Assembly (NCBI GenBank): GCA_903922545.1
Contig: CAIXUE010000259.1
Coordinates: forward strand, 1 to 27,500
DNA: 27,500 bases
Direction of reading: 5' to 3'
Origin: an uncultured Alphaproteobacteria bacterium
GTDB taxonomy: Bacteria > Pseudomonadota > Alphaproteobacteria > Micropepsales > Micropepsaceae
Within the stretch, counting starts at the first letter, position 1. Every line of letters begins with the position of its first letter. Below are positions 15,782-24,402 of the stretch, piece after piece. The position numbers and the translations under genes were made by a program. The notes beneath the pieces were generated by a model. That model made no database searches. It worked only from the letters and a program-made list of their open reading frames with translations, and had not been told where the DNA came from.

Positions 15782-16678
15782 ATGAATATCGGTTTTGTGG
15801 GACTTGGTTTGATGGGGCGGCCGATGGCCGGCCACCTTTTGAAGGGCGGTCACAAGGTTTTCGCCAACGACCTTTTTCTGGTCAAAAACAACAAGCCTTT
15901 GCCCGAAGAGCTGACCGCGGCCGGCGCGGTGGAAGTGAAGTCCCTCAAAGAACTGGCCTCCAAGGCCGACATCATCATCACCATGGTGCCCGATACACCC
16001 GATGTTGACGCCGCCCTGTTCGGCGCCGACGGCATCGCCGCCGGCCTGACCAAAGGCAAGATCGTGGTGGATATGAGTTCGATCAGCCCGATCGAGACCA
16101 AGGAATTCGCCGCCAAGATCGAAAAGCTGGGCTGCGATTATGTCGATGCCCCGGTGTCGGGCGGCGAGCTGGGCGCCAAGAATGCTACCCTCACCATTAT
16201 GTGCGGCGGCAAGGAAGACGTGTTCAACAAGGTCAAGCCGCTGTTCGAGCTTCTGGGCAAGAACATCACCCTGGTGGGTGACGCCGGCGCCGGCCAGATC
16301 ACTAAGGTCGCCAACCAGATCATCGTGGCGCTGAACATCCAGGCGGTTTCGGAAGCCCTGCTGTTCGCCTCCAAGGCCGGGGCCGATCCCGCCAAGGTGC
16401 GCCAGGCCCTGATGGGCGGCTTTGCCGCGTCCCGCATTCTGGAAGTGCATGGCGAACGCATCATCAAGCGCACCTTCGATCCGGGCTTCCGCATCGAACT
16501 GCACAGCAAGGACCTGAACCTGGCCCTGTCCAATGCGCGCAAGATGGGCATTTCGCTGCCCAACACCGCCATCGCGCAGGAGCTGTTCAATTCCTGTATC
16601 GGCAATGGCGACGCCAAAAAGGACCATTCGGCGCTGGTCACGGCGCTGGAGCGGATGGCGAACCACAAGGTCGCCTGA
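15782..16678 (+). CDS. Beta-hydroxyacid dehydrogenase (2-hydroxy-3-oxopropionate reductase-like)
   Basis: This 298-residue NAD(P)-dependent dehydrogenase belongs to the 3-hydroxyisobutyrate/tartronate-semialdehyde reductase family. It shows the Rossmann motif GFVGLGLMGRPMA at the N-terminus, the substrate-site motif DAPVSGGELGA near residues 121-131, and GAGQITKVANQ with the catalytic Lys175. The C-terminal all-helical domain (KDLNLALSNARKMG) is complete. The family reduces or oxidises short beta-hydroxyacids such as tartronate semialdehyde, 3-hydroxyisobutyrate or succinic semialdehyde; sequence alone does not choose between them. A good Shine-Dalgarno (AAGGAA) precedes the ATG by about 8 bases. 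It is followed by an intrinsic terminator and stands apart from the divergent NHL pair. Confidence 0.9.
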   Translation: MNIGFVGLGLMGRPMAGHLLKGGHKVFANDLFLVKNNKPLPEELTAAGAVEVKSLKELASKADIIITMVPDTPDVDAALFGADGIAAGLTKGKIVVDMSSISPIETKEFAAKIEKLGCDYVDAPVSGGELGAKNATLTIMCGGKEDVFNKVKPLFELLGKNITLVGDAGAGQITKVANQIIVALNIQAVSEALLFASKAGADPAKVRQALMGGFAASRILEVHGERIIKRTFDPGFRIELHSKDLNLALSNARKMGISLPNTAIAQELFNSCIGNGDAKKDHSALVTALERMANHKVA

Positions 16679-16715
16679 GTCCAGGGAACTTTCGCGCCCC
16701 TATGGCGTTGAGGAG

Positions 16716-16747
16716 GCGGGGGGCGTTCAGGCGCTGCCCCGCTTTTT
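16716..16747 (+). terminator. Intrinsic terminator after the beta-hydroxyacid dehydrogenase
   Basis: GCGGGG (16716-16721) pairs with CCCCGC (16737-16742) around a 15-base loop containing a further CG/CG pairing, and is followed by TTTTT. It lies 38 bases past the stop and just before the ribosome site of the ferritin-like gene, which therefore probably has its own promoter or depends on read-through. Confidence 0.65.
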
Positions 16748-16763
16748 CATTTGAGGAGCCCCC

Positions 16764-17327
16764 ATGACCGCCGCCACCAAGCCATTTCTGACTGACGTCA
16801 AGACGCTCCGCGAGCGCGCCCGCCAGCATCTGGAAGACGGCGCCATCGGCAGCAATTATGTCGGCGACGTCAAAAAGACCATCGAGATTCTGCAGGCAGT
16901 GCTGGCGACGGAAATTGTCTGCGTGCTGCGCTACTCCATGCACTCGGTCGCGGCTTCGGGAATTTCCAGCGAAAGCGTCAAGGCGGAATTCGCCCAGCAC
17001 GCCAAGGAAGAGCATGAGCATATGATGGCGGTGGCCGAGCGCATCAACCAGCTTGGCGGCACGCCCAACTTCAATCCCGAAGGGCTGCTTTCGCGTTCGG
17101 CTTCGCAATATGTCGAGGGCGACAATCTGGTGGACATGATCAAGGAAAATCTGGTCGCCGAGCGTATCGCGGTGGATCATTACCGCGAACTGATCCGCTA
17201 TTTCGGCGAGGATGATCCGGGCACCAAGAAAATGCTGGCCGATATTCTGCGTGTGGAAGAAGAACATGCCGACGACATGCATGATCTTCTGGTCGCCCAT
17301 GAAGGCAAGCCGATGTTGAAGAGCTAG
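16764..17327 (+). CDS. Ferritin-like di-iron protein (bacterioferritin/Dps-like)
   Basis: This 187-residue soluble, all-helical protein has the complete ferritin di-iron ligand pattern: Glu50, Glu83-x-x-His86 (in KEEHEHMM), Glu133, and Glu165-x-x-His168 (in VEEEHADD). Such proteins oxidise Fe(II) at a ferroxidase centre and store iron or detoxify peroxide. An N-terminal extension of about 35 residues (RERARQHLEDGAIGSNY) precedes the four-helix bundle, as in a subgroup of bacterioferritin-like proteins annotated simply as ferritin-like. Met residues that could coordinate haem at a dimer interface are not obvious. A strong GAGGAG ribosome site lies 6 bases before the ATG. It ends in TAG 4 bases from the converging LprI-like gene. 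Confidence 0.85.
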   Translation: MTAATKPFLTDVKTLRERARQHLEDGAIGSNYVGDVKKTIEILQAVLATEIVCVLRYSMHSVAASGISSESVKAEFAQHAKEEHEHMMAVAERINQLGGTPNFNPEGLLSRSASQYVEGDNLVDMIKENLVAERIAVDHYRELIRYFGEDDPGTKKMLADILRVEEEHADDMHDLLVAHEGKPMLKS

Positions 17328-17331
17328 CCGG

Positions 17332-17673
17332 CTAAAAAGGCCCGCGGCTTTTTAATGTTTCATATTCTTTCCTGAGCGCCGCGATGCGGCTGCGATAGGC
17401 ATCGGTCAGGCACGCCGTGCTGGCGCCACAGCGGCGGCGCACGGCCAGGAAAGCCTTTTGTTCATCGCCCATATCGCCGCGCGTGCCCATGCCGACCAAC
17501 CCGCTCAAGGTCTGGAATCGCACCGCCATCTCAACATCCATTTCGCTGAGCGCGCGCGAGGCGCAGACGGCGCGTTCATCGGCGGCGCGCGCCAGATCAC
17601 AATTGAAACTTGCCGCGTTCGCGGAACCTGCAAAAAACGCTGCGAAGAAAAAAGCAAAACAGAATATACGCAT
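17332..17673 (-). CDS. LprI-like (DUF1311-type) small periplasmic protein
   Basis: This 113-residue exported protein has a Sec signal (MRIFCFAFFFAAFFAGSANA) and a mature part with four cysteines in the pattern of the lysozyme-inhibitor LprI N-terminal domain: FNCDLARAADERAVCASRALSEMD, then RRRCGASTACLTDAYRSRIAALR. The cysteines probably form two disulfides in the periplasm. The founding protein LprI of mycobacteria inhibits lysozyme, but most family members are untested. ATG 17673 is preferred because the signal starts there; an in-frame start at 17709 would add twelve residues. It is divergent from a lytic transglycosylase, so a role in modulating peptidoglycan cleavage is possible but inferred only from position. 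Confidence 0.8.
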   Translation of the reverse strand: MRIFCFAFFFAAFFAGSANAASFNCDLARAADERAVCASRALSEMDVEMAVRFQTLSGLVGMGTRGDMGDEQKAFLAVRRRCGASTACLTDAYRSRIAALRKEYETLKSRGPF

Positions 17674-17787
17674 GCGCGCATTATGCGTTTGAAATGGAAC
17701 TGTATGCAACTCGCAGGAACTTTTGTTCCTTCTTGAATCGCATTTTTAAAACGATTAGATGGCGCATAACGCGTTGATCGCGTCACC

Positions 17788-17818
17788 GTTCCCGTGTGAG
17801 GGAACACCGCTTCGGCGG
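17788..17818 (+). promoter_or_regulatory. Two tandem hairpins in the leader of the lytic transglycosylase
   Basis: GTTCCC (17788-17793) and GGGAAC (17800-17805) form a 6-bp stem. It is followed at once by CCGC-TTCG-GCGG (17807-17818), a stem with the exceptionally stable UUCG tetraloop. They lie 37 bases before the start codon. No T-run follows, so a structural leader or processing signal is likelier than a terminator. Confidence 0.35.
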
Positions 17819-17854
17819 GCATGTCTCGAACACCAAACAGGGAATGAAAAATAC

Positions 17855-18718
17855 ATGGCGCTTTCTCGCGTAGTCGCGAACAAATTATCCGCTCCGCTGA
17901 ACTTCAGGAAATTTCTCGCCACCGGATTCATTCTGGGCGGCATGCTTTTCGTGATGCAGAACAGTCCGGTGCGGATGGACGCCTTCAAATTTCCGCCGCC
18001 GGTTCGCCTTTCCATCATTGACGCCGCCGGCCCGGTCCAGCCGCGCAGCAATTTCGATCCCGATGCCGGCGTGCCGTCGCGCGAACTGATCGGGCGCTGG
18101 GACCCCCTGATTGTGGATGCTTCCAAGCGCTTTAACGTTCCCGCCGCCTGGATCCGCAATGTGATGCGCGCGGAAAGCGGCGGCCGCTCTTTTCTCAATG
18201 GTCAGCCCATTACTTCGTCCCGGGGCGCGGTCGGCCTGATGCAGGTTGAGCCCGGCACCTATGCCCAGATGGCGGCGCAGTACCGGCTGGGCAGCGATCC
18301 CTATAATCCGGAAGACAATATCAAGGCCGGCGCCGCCTATCTGCGCTGGCTGCACGGCAAATACGGTTTCCCCGCCATGTTTGCCGCCTACAATACCGGC
18401 CCCGGCAATCTGGAAAATCACCTGCATCATGGCGCGCCCCTGCCGGCGGAAACGCGCAGCTATGTCGCCAGCATCACCCGCGCGCTTGGCGCGGGCGCTG
18501 ACTGGCTGACCCGTCGCAGCAGGGTCACAGTGACGGCGCCCAATGGCCACAAGATCGCGCTGGATCCGGGTGCGGTGCGTTCGGTGCGCGCCGCCCTGCC
18601 GGGCGAATATGCCCCGGGCGTTGCCGCTGTGATCGACCTGGGCAAATCCCGCCAGGGCGTTCAGGAAAGCCCTGAGAATGTGCTGGCCATGATCGGGCCG
18701 CTTCGCCACGGCGTGTGA
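17855..18718 (+). CDS. Lytic transglycosylase (SLT family)
   Basis: This 287-residue peptidoglycan-cleaving enzyme has a membrane-spanning N-terminal segment (FLATGFILGGMLFVM, residues about 18-32), either a signal anchor or an uncleaved signal. The SLT catalytic domain follows with all three signatures: the catalytic Glu107 in MRAESGG, GAVGLMQVEPGTY, and AAYNTGPGNL. These enzymes cleave the MurNAc-GlcNAc bond non-hydrolytically, forming anhydro-MurNAc, in wall remodelling or around secretion machines. The C-terminal 85 residues, beyond the catalytic domain, have no motif I recognise. ATG 17855 is chosen over an open extension to 17759 because the extension contains the leader hairpins. No secretion-system genes are nearby, so housekeeping turnover is the simplest reading. 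Confidence 0.88.
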   Translation: MALSRVVANKLSAPLNFRKFLATGFILGGMLFVMQNSPVRMDAFKFPPPVRLSIIDAAGPVQPRSNFDPDAGVPSRELIGRWDPLIVDASKRFNVPAAWIRNVMRAESGGRSFLNGQPITSSRGAVGLMQVEPGTYAQMAAQYRLGSDPYNPEDNIKAGAAYLRWLHGKYGFPAMFAAYNTGPGNLENHLHHGAPLPAETRSYVASITRALGAGADWLTRRSRVTVTAPNGHKIALDPGAVRSVRAALPGEYAPGVAAVIDLGKSRQGVQESPENVLAMIGPLRHGV

Positions 18719-18770
18719 ACTCTGCGTGTGATCGGGGGATCCGGCGCTATAGTGGCGCGTGGAGAGCCCC

Positions 18771-20126
18771 GTGCCTGAAGCTTTTATTCCTGTCGCCGCC
18801 CCGGTTCATACCCGCCGGCTGAGCCGGCTTGAGATCGCGCTGGCGGCGCGGCGCAACGTGCTGGAAATCATTCCGGCCATTTCCTATTCCCGCCCCATCG
18901 TCACGGGCGAAGCGCTGCGCCGCTGGCACATGCTGACCGATCCGGCGGGCTATAAGCGGGTGATGCTGGACAATCTGTCCAACTATCCCAAATCCGAAAT
19001 CATGCGCCGGATGCTGCGCCCCGCCATTGGCGAAAGCCTGTTCAATGCCGATGGCGCGGAGTGGAAATGGCAGCGCCAGGCGGTGGCCCCGGTCTTTACG
19101 CACCGCAATGTGGTGGCGCTGGCTCCGGCGATGAGCGCCACGGCGGCGCGGGCCGTCAGCCGGTTGCGGGGCGCGGCCCACGCCGAACTGGTGTCGGAAA
19201 TGCTGACCGCAACCTTTGATGTGATCTGCGATGTGGCGCTGTCGGGGCGCGAGCATTTCGACGCCCATACTTTTGGTGACGCCATCACCCGCTATTTCAA
19301 GACGGCGGGCCGCACCTCGCTGCTGGATTTTCTGGGGGTGCCCGAATGGTTTCCCCGGCCGGGTGAACTGATCGCGGGCGCCGCTGTCCGCACCATGCAC
19401 GGCATGGTGGGCGAGGCGATTGCGGCAAGGCGTAAGGAAATGAGCGGCGCGGACGGCCCCGCTGACGATCTGCTGGATCACATGCTGGCGGCGGAAGATC
19501 CGGAAACCGGCCGGCGGATGTCGCCCGCCGACCTGATCAACAACATGCAGTTCTTCATTGTCGCGGGCCATGAGACCACGGCGCTGGCGATTTCCTGGGC
19601 CTTGTATCTGCTGGCCAACAGCCAGGAAGCGCAGGAACGGGCCTCTGCCGAGGCATCACGTCAGCTTCAGGGACGGGTGGCCGGAGCCGACGATCTGGCC
19701 GCCATGCCTTTTATCAATCAGGTACTGGAAGAAGCCATGCGGCTTTATCCGCCGGTGGGGCTGTTGGCGCGTCATGTGGTGGCGCGTGACGAATTGTGCG
19801 GCCGCACCGTCTATCCCAACGATATCCTGTTCCTGCCGATCTGGGCGCTGCACCGCCATGAACTTTTGTGGGAGCGGCCGGAAGCGTTTGATCCGGACCG
19901 TTTTGCGCCGGGTACGGTGCGCGACCGCTATCAATATCTGCCGTTCGGTGCTGGCCCGCGCATCTGTGTCGGCGCCAATTTCGCCATGATGCAGGCGGGT
20001 ATCATTCTTTCGACCCTGATCCAGAATTTTCGCTTCACCCAGGGAAAGCCGCTGCCCAAACCGGTCATGACCATGACGGTGCGGCCGGAGCCCGGCATTC
20101 ATCTGGAAATAGAAATGCTGACTTAA
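18771..20126 (+). CDS. Cytochrome P450
   Basis: This 451-residue P450 monooxygenase has every core signature: the I-helix oxygen-activation motif AGHETT (residues 265-270), the K-helix ExxR in EEAMRLYPPVG, a PERF-like FDPDRF, and the haem loop FGAGPRICVG with the ligand Cys399. It should insert one oxygen atom into a hydrophobic substrate using electrons from a ferredoxin and reductase, neither of which is encoded nearby. There is no membrane anchor, so it is soluble. Translation probably starts at GTG 18771, which has GGAGAG 5 bases upstream; an in-frame GTG at 18759 is the alternative. Its 3' end overlaps the end of the converging beta-oxidation gene by 4 bases. The substrate is unknown; fatty acids or terpenoids are possible. 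Confidence 0.92.
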   Translation: MPEAFIPVAAPVHTRRLSRLEIALAARRNVLEIIPAISYSRPIVTGEALRRWHMLTDPAGYKRVMLDNLSNYPKSEIMRRMLRPAIGESLFNADGAEWKWQRQAVAPVFTHRNVVALAPAMSATAARAVSRLRGAAHAELVSEMLTATFDVICDVALSGREHFDAHTFGDAITRYFKTAGRTSLLDFLGVPEWFPRPGELIAGAAVRTMHGMVGEAIAARRKEMSGADGPADDLLDHMLAAEDPETGRRMSPADLINNMQFFIVAGHETTALAISWALYLLANSQEAQERASAEASRQLQGRVAGADDLAAMPFINQVLEEAMRLYPPVGLLARHVVARDELCGRTVYPNDILFLPIWALHRHELLWERPEAFDPDRFAPGTVRDRYQYLPFGAGPRICVGANFAMMQAGIILSTLIQNFRFTQGKPLPKPVMTMTVRPEPGIHLEIEMLT

Positions 20127-22165
20127 AGGTCGGAGAACTTCTTTTTCTCTGCCACCAGCTTTTCCAGCAAGGCGGAAGGCTTCCAGCCATATTTTTTGAC
20201 GCCGGCCAGCACCGTGTCCAGGCCGATGGCGTCGGCATAGAACATCGGGCCGCCGCGCCAGGCGGGAAAGCCGTAACCGTAGATCCAGACGATATCGATG
20301 TCGGAAGCGCGGCTGGCCTTGCCTTCTTCCAGGATCTTCGCGCCTTCATTGATCATGGGGTAAAGCTGGCGCTCCAGAATTTCCTGATCCGGAATGGTGC
20401 GCGGGGTGATGTTTTTCTTCGCCCACAGATCGGTCAGCAATTTCCCGGTGATGGGCGAGGGCGTGGCTTTGCGCTTTTCGTCATAATCATAATAGTCGCC
20501 GCCCGTCTTCTGGCCCTTGCGGCCCATTTCATTGAGCAGGTCGCGCAGCGTCTCGCCATGCGATTCCTCTTTCACCCAGCCCAGGTCCAGCCCCGCCAGG
20601 TCCCACATGGCAAAGCCGCCCATGGGAAAGCCGAACTGCACCAGCACCTGGTCGATATCCCAGGGCTTGGCGCCTTCCATCACCATCTTGTCGGCTTCAT
20701 TGGAACGGGCCGCCAGCATGCGGTTTCCGACAAAGCCGTAAGCCACACCCACCAGCACGCCCACCTTGCCGATGGTGCGGGACAGCTTCATGGCGGTGGC
20801 GACAACTTCCTTGGATGTTTTGGCGCCGCGCACGATTTCGAGCAGCTTCATCACATTGGCGGGGGAGAAGAAATGCAGCCCCAGCACATGATCGGGCCGC
20901 CCCGTGACGGCGGCGATTTCGTCGATATCCAGGAACGAGGTGTTGGAAGCCAGGATCGCGCCCGGCTTGACCGCCTTGTCCAGCCTGGCGAAGACGTCTT
21001 TCTTTATATCCATGCGCTCGAACACCGCTTCGATGACCAGATCGCAATCGGCCAGATCTTCAATTTTCAGCGTGCCGGTGAGAAGCGCCATGCGCGTGGT
21101 GACGTCTTCGGGCGTAAAGCGGCCCTTGGCGGCGCTGGCGTCGTAATTCTTGCGCACCAGGCCCAGGCCGTGATCCAGGGCTTCCTGTTTCATTTCCATG
21201 ATGGTGACGGGAATGCCCGCATTGGCGAAATTCATCGCGATGCCGCCGCCCATAGTGCCGGCGCCGACAATGCCCACCTTTTTGATCGGCAGAGTGGCTG
21301 TGTCATCGGACACATCGGGGATCTTGGAGGTCTTGCGTTCGGCGAAGAACAGATGGCGCAGCGCCAGTGACTGGGCGGAGTTGCGGCGGGCTTCAAAAAT
21401 CTGCTGCTCCAGCGCGATGCCGTCATCAAAGGGCATAGTGGTGGCCGCTTCCACCGCCTTGATCGCATCCAGCGGCGCGTCAAAGCCGTGCATCTTCTGG
21501 CCACGGGCAAAAGTGAACACCATGGAAAAATCGCCGGTGACTTTTTCCTGGGCGTCGCGGGTGCGGCGCACGCCTTTGCCCTCAGCCAGCAGCCTGGCGA
21601 TGAAGGCCAGTGCGCCGGCTTTCAGATCACCGTCCACGATTTCATCAATCAGGCCGTTGGCCAGCGCATCGCTTGCGCCGATGGGCTTGCCGGTGGCGAT
21701 CATTTCCAGCGCCTTGGGCACGCCCACCAGCCGGGGCAGGCGCTGGGTGCCGCCCGCGCCGGGGATCAGCCCAAGATTGACTTCCGGCTGGCCGAATTTG
21801 GCGGATGCCAGCGCGACACGGTAATGGCAGCACATCGCCACTTCCAAGCCTCCCCCCAAGGCCGTGCCGTGGATGGCCGCCACCAGCGGCTTGTTCACGC
21901 CGTCAAAGGCATCCTGGGCTTCCTTGAAGCCGGCGCCTTTCTGTATCTTGTCGAATTCGGAAATATCGGCGCCGGCGATAAATGTGCGCCCGGCGCAGAT
22001 CAGAAGAATGGCTTTCGCGCCCGCATCCTTGTTCGCCTGATCCAGCGCGGCCACCAGGCCGTCGCGCATCGCCATGTTGAGGGCATTGACCGGCGGATTG
22101 TTCAGCGTGATGACGGCGACATCGCCTTCGCGCGACAGATCGGTGACGGAGTTGATGGCGGTCAT
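20123..22165 (-). CDS. Fatty-acid-oxidation multifunctional enzyme (enoyl-CoA hydratase / 3-hydroxyacyl-CoA dehydrogenase)
   Basis: This 680-residue bifunctional enzyme carries out the second and third steps of beta-oxidation. Residues 1 to about 190 form a crotonase domain with the oxyanion loop HGTALGGG and both catalytic glutamates (Glu108 in GGLEVAM, Glu128 in GQPEVNLGL), so hydratase activity is expected. Near residue 300 the 3-hydroxyacyl-CoA dehydrogenase NAD-binding domain begins with VGIVGAGTMGGG; further on HFFSPANVMKLLEIV holds the catalytic His. The two C-terminal helical domains are complete, ending in EKKKFSDL. Length and order match FadJ/FadB-like proteins. No thiolase or acyl-CoA dehydrogenase gene is adjacent. 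The start at ATG 22165 is followed by the usual short lead-in (MTAINSVTDLSREGDVAVI), and GGAGCC lies upstream. Confidence 0.93.
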   Translation of the reverse strand: MTAINSVTDLSREGDVAVITLNNPPVNALNMAMRDGLVAALDQANKDAGAKAILLICAGRTFIAGADISEFDKIQKGAGFKEAQDAFDGVNKPLVAAIHGTALGGGLEVAMCCHYRVALASAKFGQPEVNLGLIPGAGGTQRLPRLVGVPKALEMIATGKPIGASDALANGLIDEIVDGDLKAGALAFIARLLAEGKGVRRTRDAQEKVTGDFSMVFTFARGQKMHGFDAPLDAIKAVEAATTMPFDDGIALEQQIFEARRNSAQSLALRHLFFAERKTSKIPDVSDDTATLPIKKVGIVGAGTMGGGIAMNFANAGIPVTIMEMKQEALDHGLGLVRKNYDASAAKGRFTPEDVTTRMALLTGTLKIEDLADCDLVIEAVFERMDIKKDVFARLDKAVKPGAILASNTSFLDIDEIAAVTGRPDHVLGLHFFSPANVMKLLEIVRGAKTSKEVVATAMKLSRTIGKVGVLVGVAYGFVGNRMLAARSNEADKMVMEGAKPWDIDQVLVQFGFPMGGFAMWDLAGLDLGWVKEESHGETLRDLLNEMGRKGQKTGGDYYDYDEKRKATPSPITGKLLTDLWAKKNITPRTIPDQEILERQLYPMINEGAKILEEGKASRASDIDIVWIYGYGFPAWRGGPMFYADAIGLDTVLAGVKKYGWKPSALLEKLVAEKKKFSDL

Positions 22166-22213
22166 GGCGGCTCCTGAACGGGTGATGGCGATCCTATACC
22201 AGAATGGCGGCGG

Positions 22214-23395
22214 CTAATAAGGCAGCGGCTTGGGTTTGACGGGTTTGTAAGGCGCGGTCATCGGCTTTTTGGGAAAGGTGGCATCCAGAAAAGCTTCCAG
22301 CTTTTCCACCGCTTGCTTGTTGACGGCGGCATCAAAGGCGCCGGGACTGGTGTTGGCGGCCGGCGCGAAATCATGGGCGACGCCCGAATAGGTCACCAGT
22401 TCTGCCGGCACATTCTTGGCGCGCAGTGCATCGTAAAGCGTCTGGGATTGCTTGGGCGAGACGGTGGTGTCCGCCGCGCCGTGCATGATCAGAAAAGGCG
22501 GTGCCATGGATTCGATATAGGTGAGGGGGCTGGCGTTGCGCGTCACGCCGATCGGGCAAAGCGCCGGTTCGCAGCCCAGAAAATCACCGGCGGCGGATTT
22601 GTCCGGCGCCGGTTTGCCGAAATCGCTGTAAAGCGTTTCCAGATCGGTGACGCCATACCAGTCGATCACCGCCTGCACGCAATCTGATGGGGGCTTGCTG
22701 ACTTTGGGATCGGTGGGTGGTTCCAGATTGGCAACACCGCAGGTGACCCCCGCCAGCGCCGCCAGATGCCCGCCAGCCGATGCCCCCCAAAGCGCGATGC
22801 GGGTGTCATCGACATTATATTCGCCGGCATTGGCGCGTATCCAGCGGATGGCGCTTTTCACATCCTGCAGCGCGGCGGGAAATTTCGCTTCACCCGACAG
22901 CCGGTAATCAATGCTGGCCACCACCATGCCGCGTGCCGCAAGGCTGGCGAGAAGTGCAGGGAAATCGCCGAAGGTGCCGCCATGGCGGGAATCGCCATGA
23001 TCCCAGCTGCCGCCATGCACAAAGATCAGCGCGGGCACGGGAAAGCCTTTTCCCGGCGGCAAATAAAGATCGAGTGTCAGGGGGCGAAATCCGGCGGGCG
23101 TGCTGTAAACCATTTCAGTCATGGTTACGCCGCCGGGAAAATTCAGCACTTGCAGCGGATAGGCTTTGGCGCTGTTGAAATCATCGGGGGCGGGCACGGA
23201 TTTTTTTGCCGCCACGCTTTTGGGCTGCTGACTGGCTTGCGGTTTTACGGGCGCCTTGACGGGCGCCGGTTTTGCGGGCGCCGCTTTGGCCGCAGGCGCT
23301 GGCGCTGCCTTGGCGGGCGGGGCCGGTTGCGGTTTGGTCGCGGCCATCAGAAATGGCGTGAGAAGAACCAGCGCCGCGCTCGCAATTTTTTTCAT
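22214..23395 (-). CDS. Exported alpha/beta hydrolase with a Pro/Ala/Lys-rich linker
   Basis: This 393-residue protein has a Sec signal (MKKIASAALVLLTPFLMAA), a low-complexity Pro/Ala/Lys tract (residues about 21-65) likely to be an extended, cationic linker, and an alpha/beta-hydrolase domain of the BD-FAE/esterase-lipase group. The oxyanion HGG is at 127-129, the nucleophile Ser206 in GASAGG, and the acid/base pair Asp309 (HGAADTTV) and His341 (GVAHDF) complete the triad. Carboxylesters are the expected substrates, for example acetylated sugars or feruloyl esters; none is proven. The linker could thread the periplasm or bind the anionic wall. It lies 50 bases after egtD on the same strand and may be transcribed with the ergothioneine genes, with no obvious metabolic link. 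Confidence 0.85.
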   Translation of the reverse strand: MKKIASAALVLLTPFLMAATKPQPAPPAKAAPAPAAKAAPAKPAPVKAPVKPQASQQPKSVAAKKSVPAPDDFNSAKAYPLQVLNFPGGVTMTEMVYSTPAGFRPLTLDLYLPPGKGFPVPALIFVHGGSWDHGDSRHGGTFGDFPALLASLAARGMVVASIDYRLSGEAKFPAALQDVKSAIRWIRANAGEYNVDDTRIALWGASAGGHLAALAGVTCGVANLEPPTDPKVSKPPSDCVQAVIDWYGVTDLETLYSDFGKPAPDKSAAGDFLGCEPALCPIGVTRNASPLTYIESMAPPFLIMHGAADTTVSPKQSQTLYDALRAKNVPAELVTYSGVAHDFAPAANTSPGAFDAAVNKQAVEKLEAFLDATFPKKPMTAPYKPVKPKPLPY

Positions 23396-23445
23396 GATAT
23401 CCAGAATAGTCCGCTTGCCGCAGCCCGATCAACCGCACACCAGAT

Positions 23446-24402
23446 TCAGCGCGGCTCCAGCCAGTGCAGGGCAAAGAGGCGGCTTTCATCGGTCCATACC
23501 GCGCGGGGCGCAAATCCGGCCCGTGCGGCAAGTTCGCGGAAGCTTTCAATGCTGTATTTGTGGCTGTCTTCGGTATGGATGGCCTCGCCCGCTGCAAATT
23601 CCACCTCACCGCCCGGCAGGCGCACGCTCTGGCGCTTGAGGCTGACCAGATACATTTCGATGCGGTGTGCGGTGGGATTGTAGGGCGCGTAATGGGCGAA
23701 AGCGTCCAGGTCGAAGCCGGCATTGAGTTCGCGGTTGGCGCGGGCCAGAAGATTCTTGTTGAAGGCGGCGGTGACGCCCGCCGCGTCATTGTAGGCGGCA
23801 TGCAGCACAGCGGGATCTTTGACCAGATCCACGCCGATCAGAAGACCGCCGCCGGCCAGCATCTCGCGCATCCGGCGCAGCAATCCCAGCGCGGCATCGG
23901 GGCGGAAATTGCCGATGGTGCTGCCGGGGAAAAATCCGGCGCGGCGCGGATTGCCCGCCATCACGGGCAATTGCAGCGGCAAGGTGAAATCGCCCACCAG
24001 GGGGCGAAGCTGAAGTTTGGGATAATCCGCCGCCAGCTGGCGCACCACGGCGCGCAGATAGGCGCCGGAGATATCAATCGGGCTGTAAGCGAAGGGCGCA
24101 TCCAAGGCGTCCAGCAGGATGCGCGCCTTGCGCAGGCTGCCCGCGCCGAATTCCACAATCTCGGCGCCCGCGCCGATCAGGGCGGCGATCTCCGCGCCAT
24201 GACGGCGCAGCAGCGCCACTTCGGTGCGGGTCTGGTAATATTCCGGCAGGGCGCAAATGGTGTCGAACAGGGCCGAGCCTTCTGCGTCATAGAAAAATTT
24301 GCAGGGCAGGGATTTCGGCGTGCGGGAAAGCCCTTCGCTCAGCGCACGGGCGAATTCACCGCCCGAGATGGTATCGATTGCTTCGGCATGACGAACGTCC
24401 AT
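23446..24402 (-). CDS. egtD: L-histidine N-alpha-methyltransferase EgtD
   Basis: This 318-residue SAM-dependent enzyme trimethylates histidine to hercynine, the first step of ergothioneine synthesis. Family blocks are KFFYDAEGSALFDTICALPEYYQTR, the SAM loop EFGAGSLRKARILLDAL, YSPIDISGAYL, FFPGSTIGNF, and the histidine-binding C-terminal region NRELNAGFDLDAFAHYAPYN followed by RIEMYL. All are complete. ATG 24402 is chosen: GGAGG (24410-24414 on the minus strand) stands 7 bases upstream, and the codon overlaps the egtB stop (TGATG), so the two are translationally coupled. A GTG one codon earlier is the alternative. The enzyme is cytosolic. Confidence 0.95.
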   Translation of the reverse strand: MDVRHAEAIDTISGGEFARALSEGLSRTPKSLPCKFFYDAEGSALFDTICALPEYYQTRTEVALLRRHGAEIAALIGAGAEIVEFGAGSLRKARILLDALDAPFAYSPIDISGAYLRAVVRQLAADYPKLQLRPLVGDFTLPLQLPVMAGNPRRAGFFPGSTIGNFRPDAALGLLRRMREMLAGGGLLIGVDLVKDPAVLHAAYNDAAGVTAAFNKNLLARANRELNAGFDLDAFAHYAPYNPTAHRIEMYLVSLKRQSVRLPGGEVEFAAGEAIHTEDSHKYSIESFRELAARAGFAPRAVWTDESRLFALHWLEPR

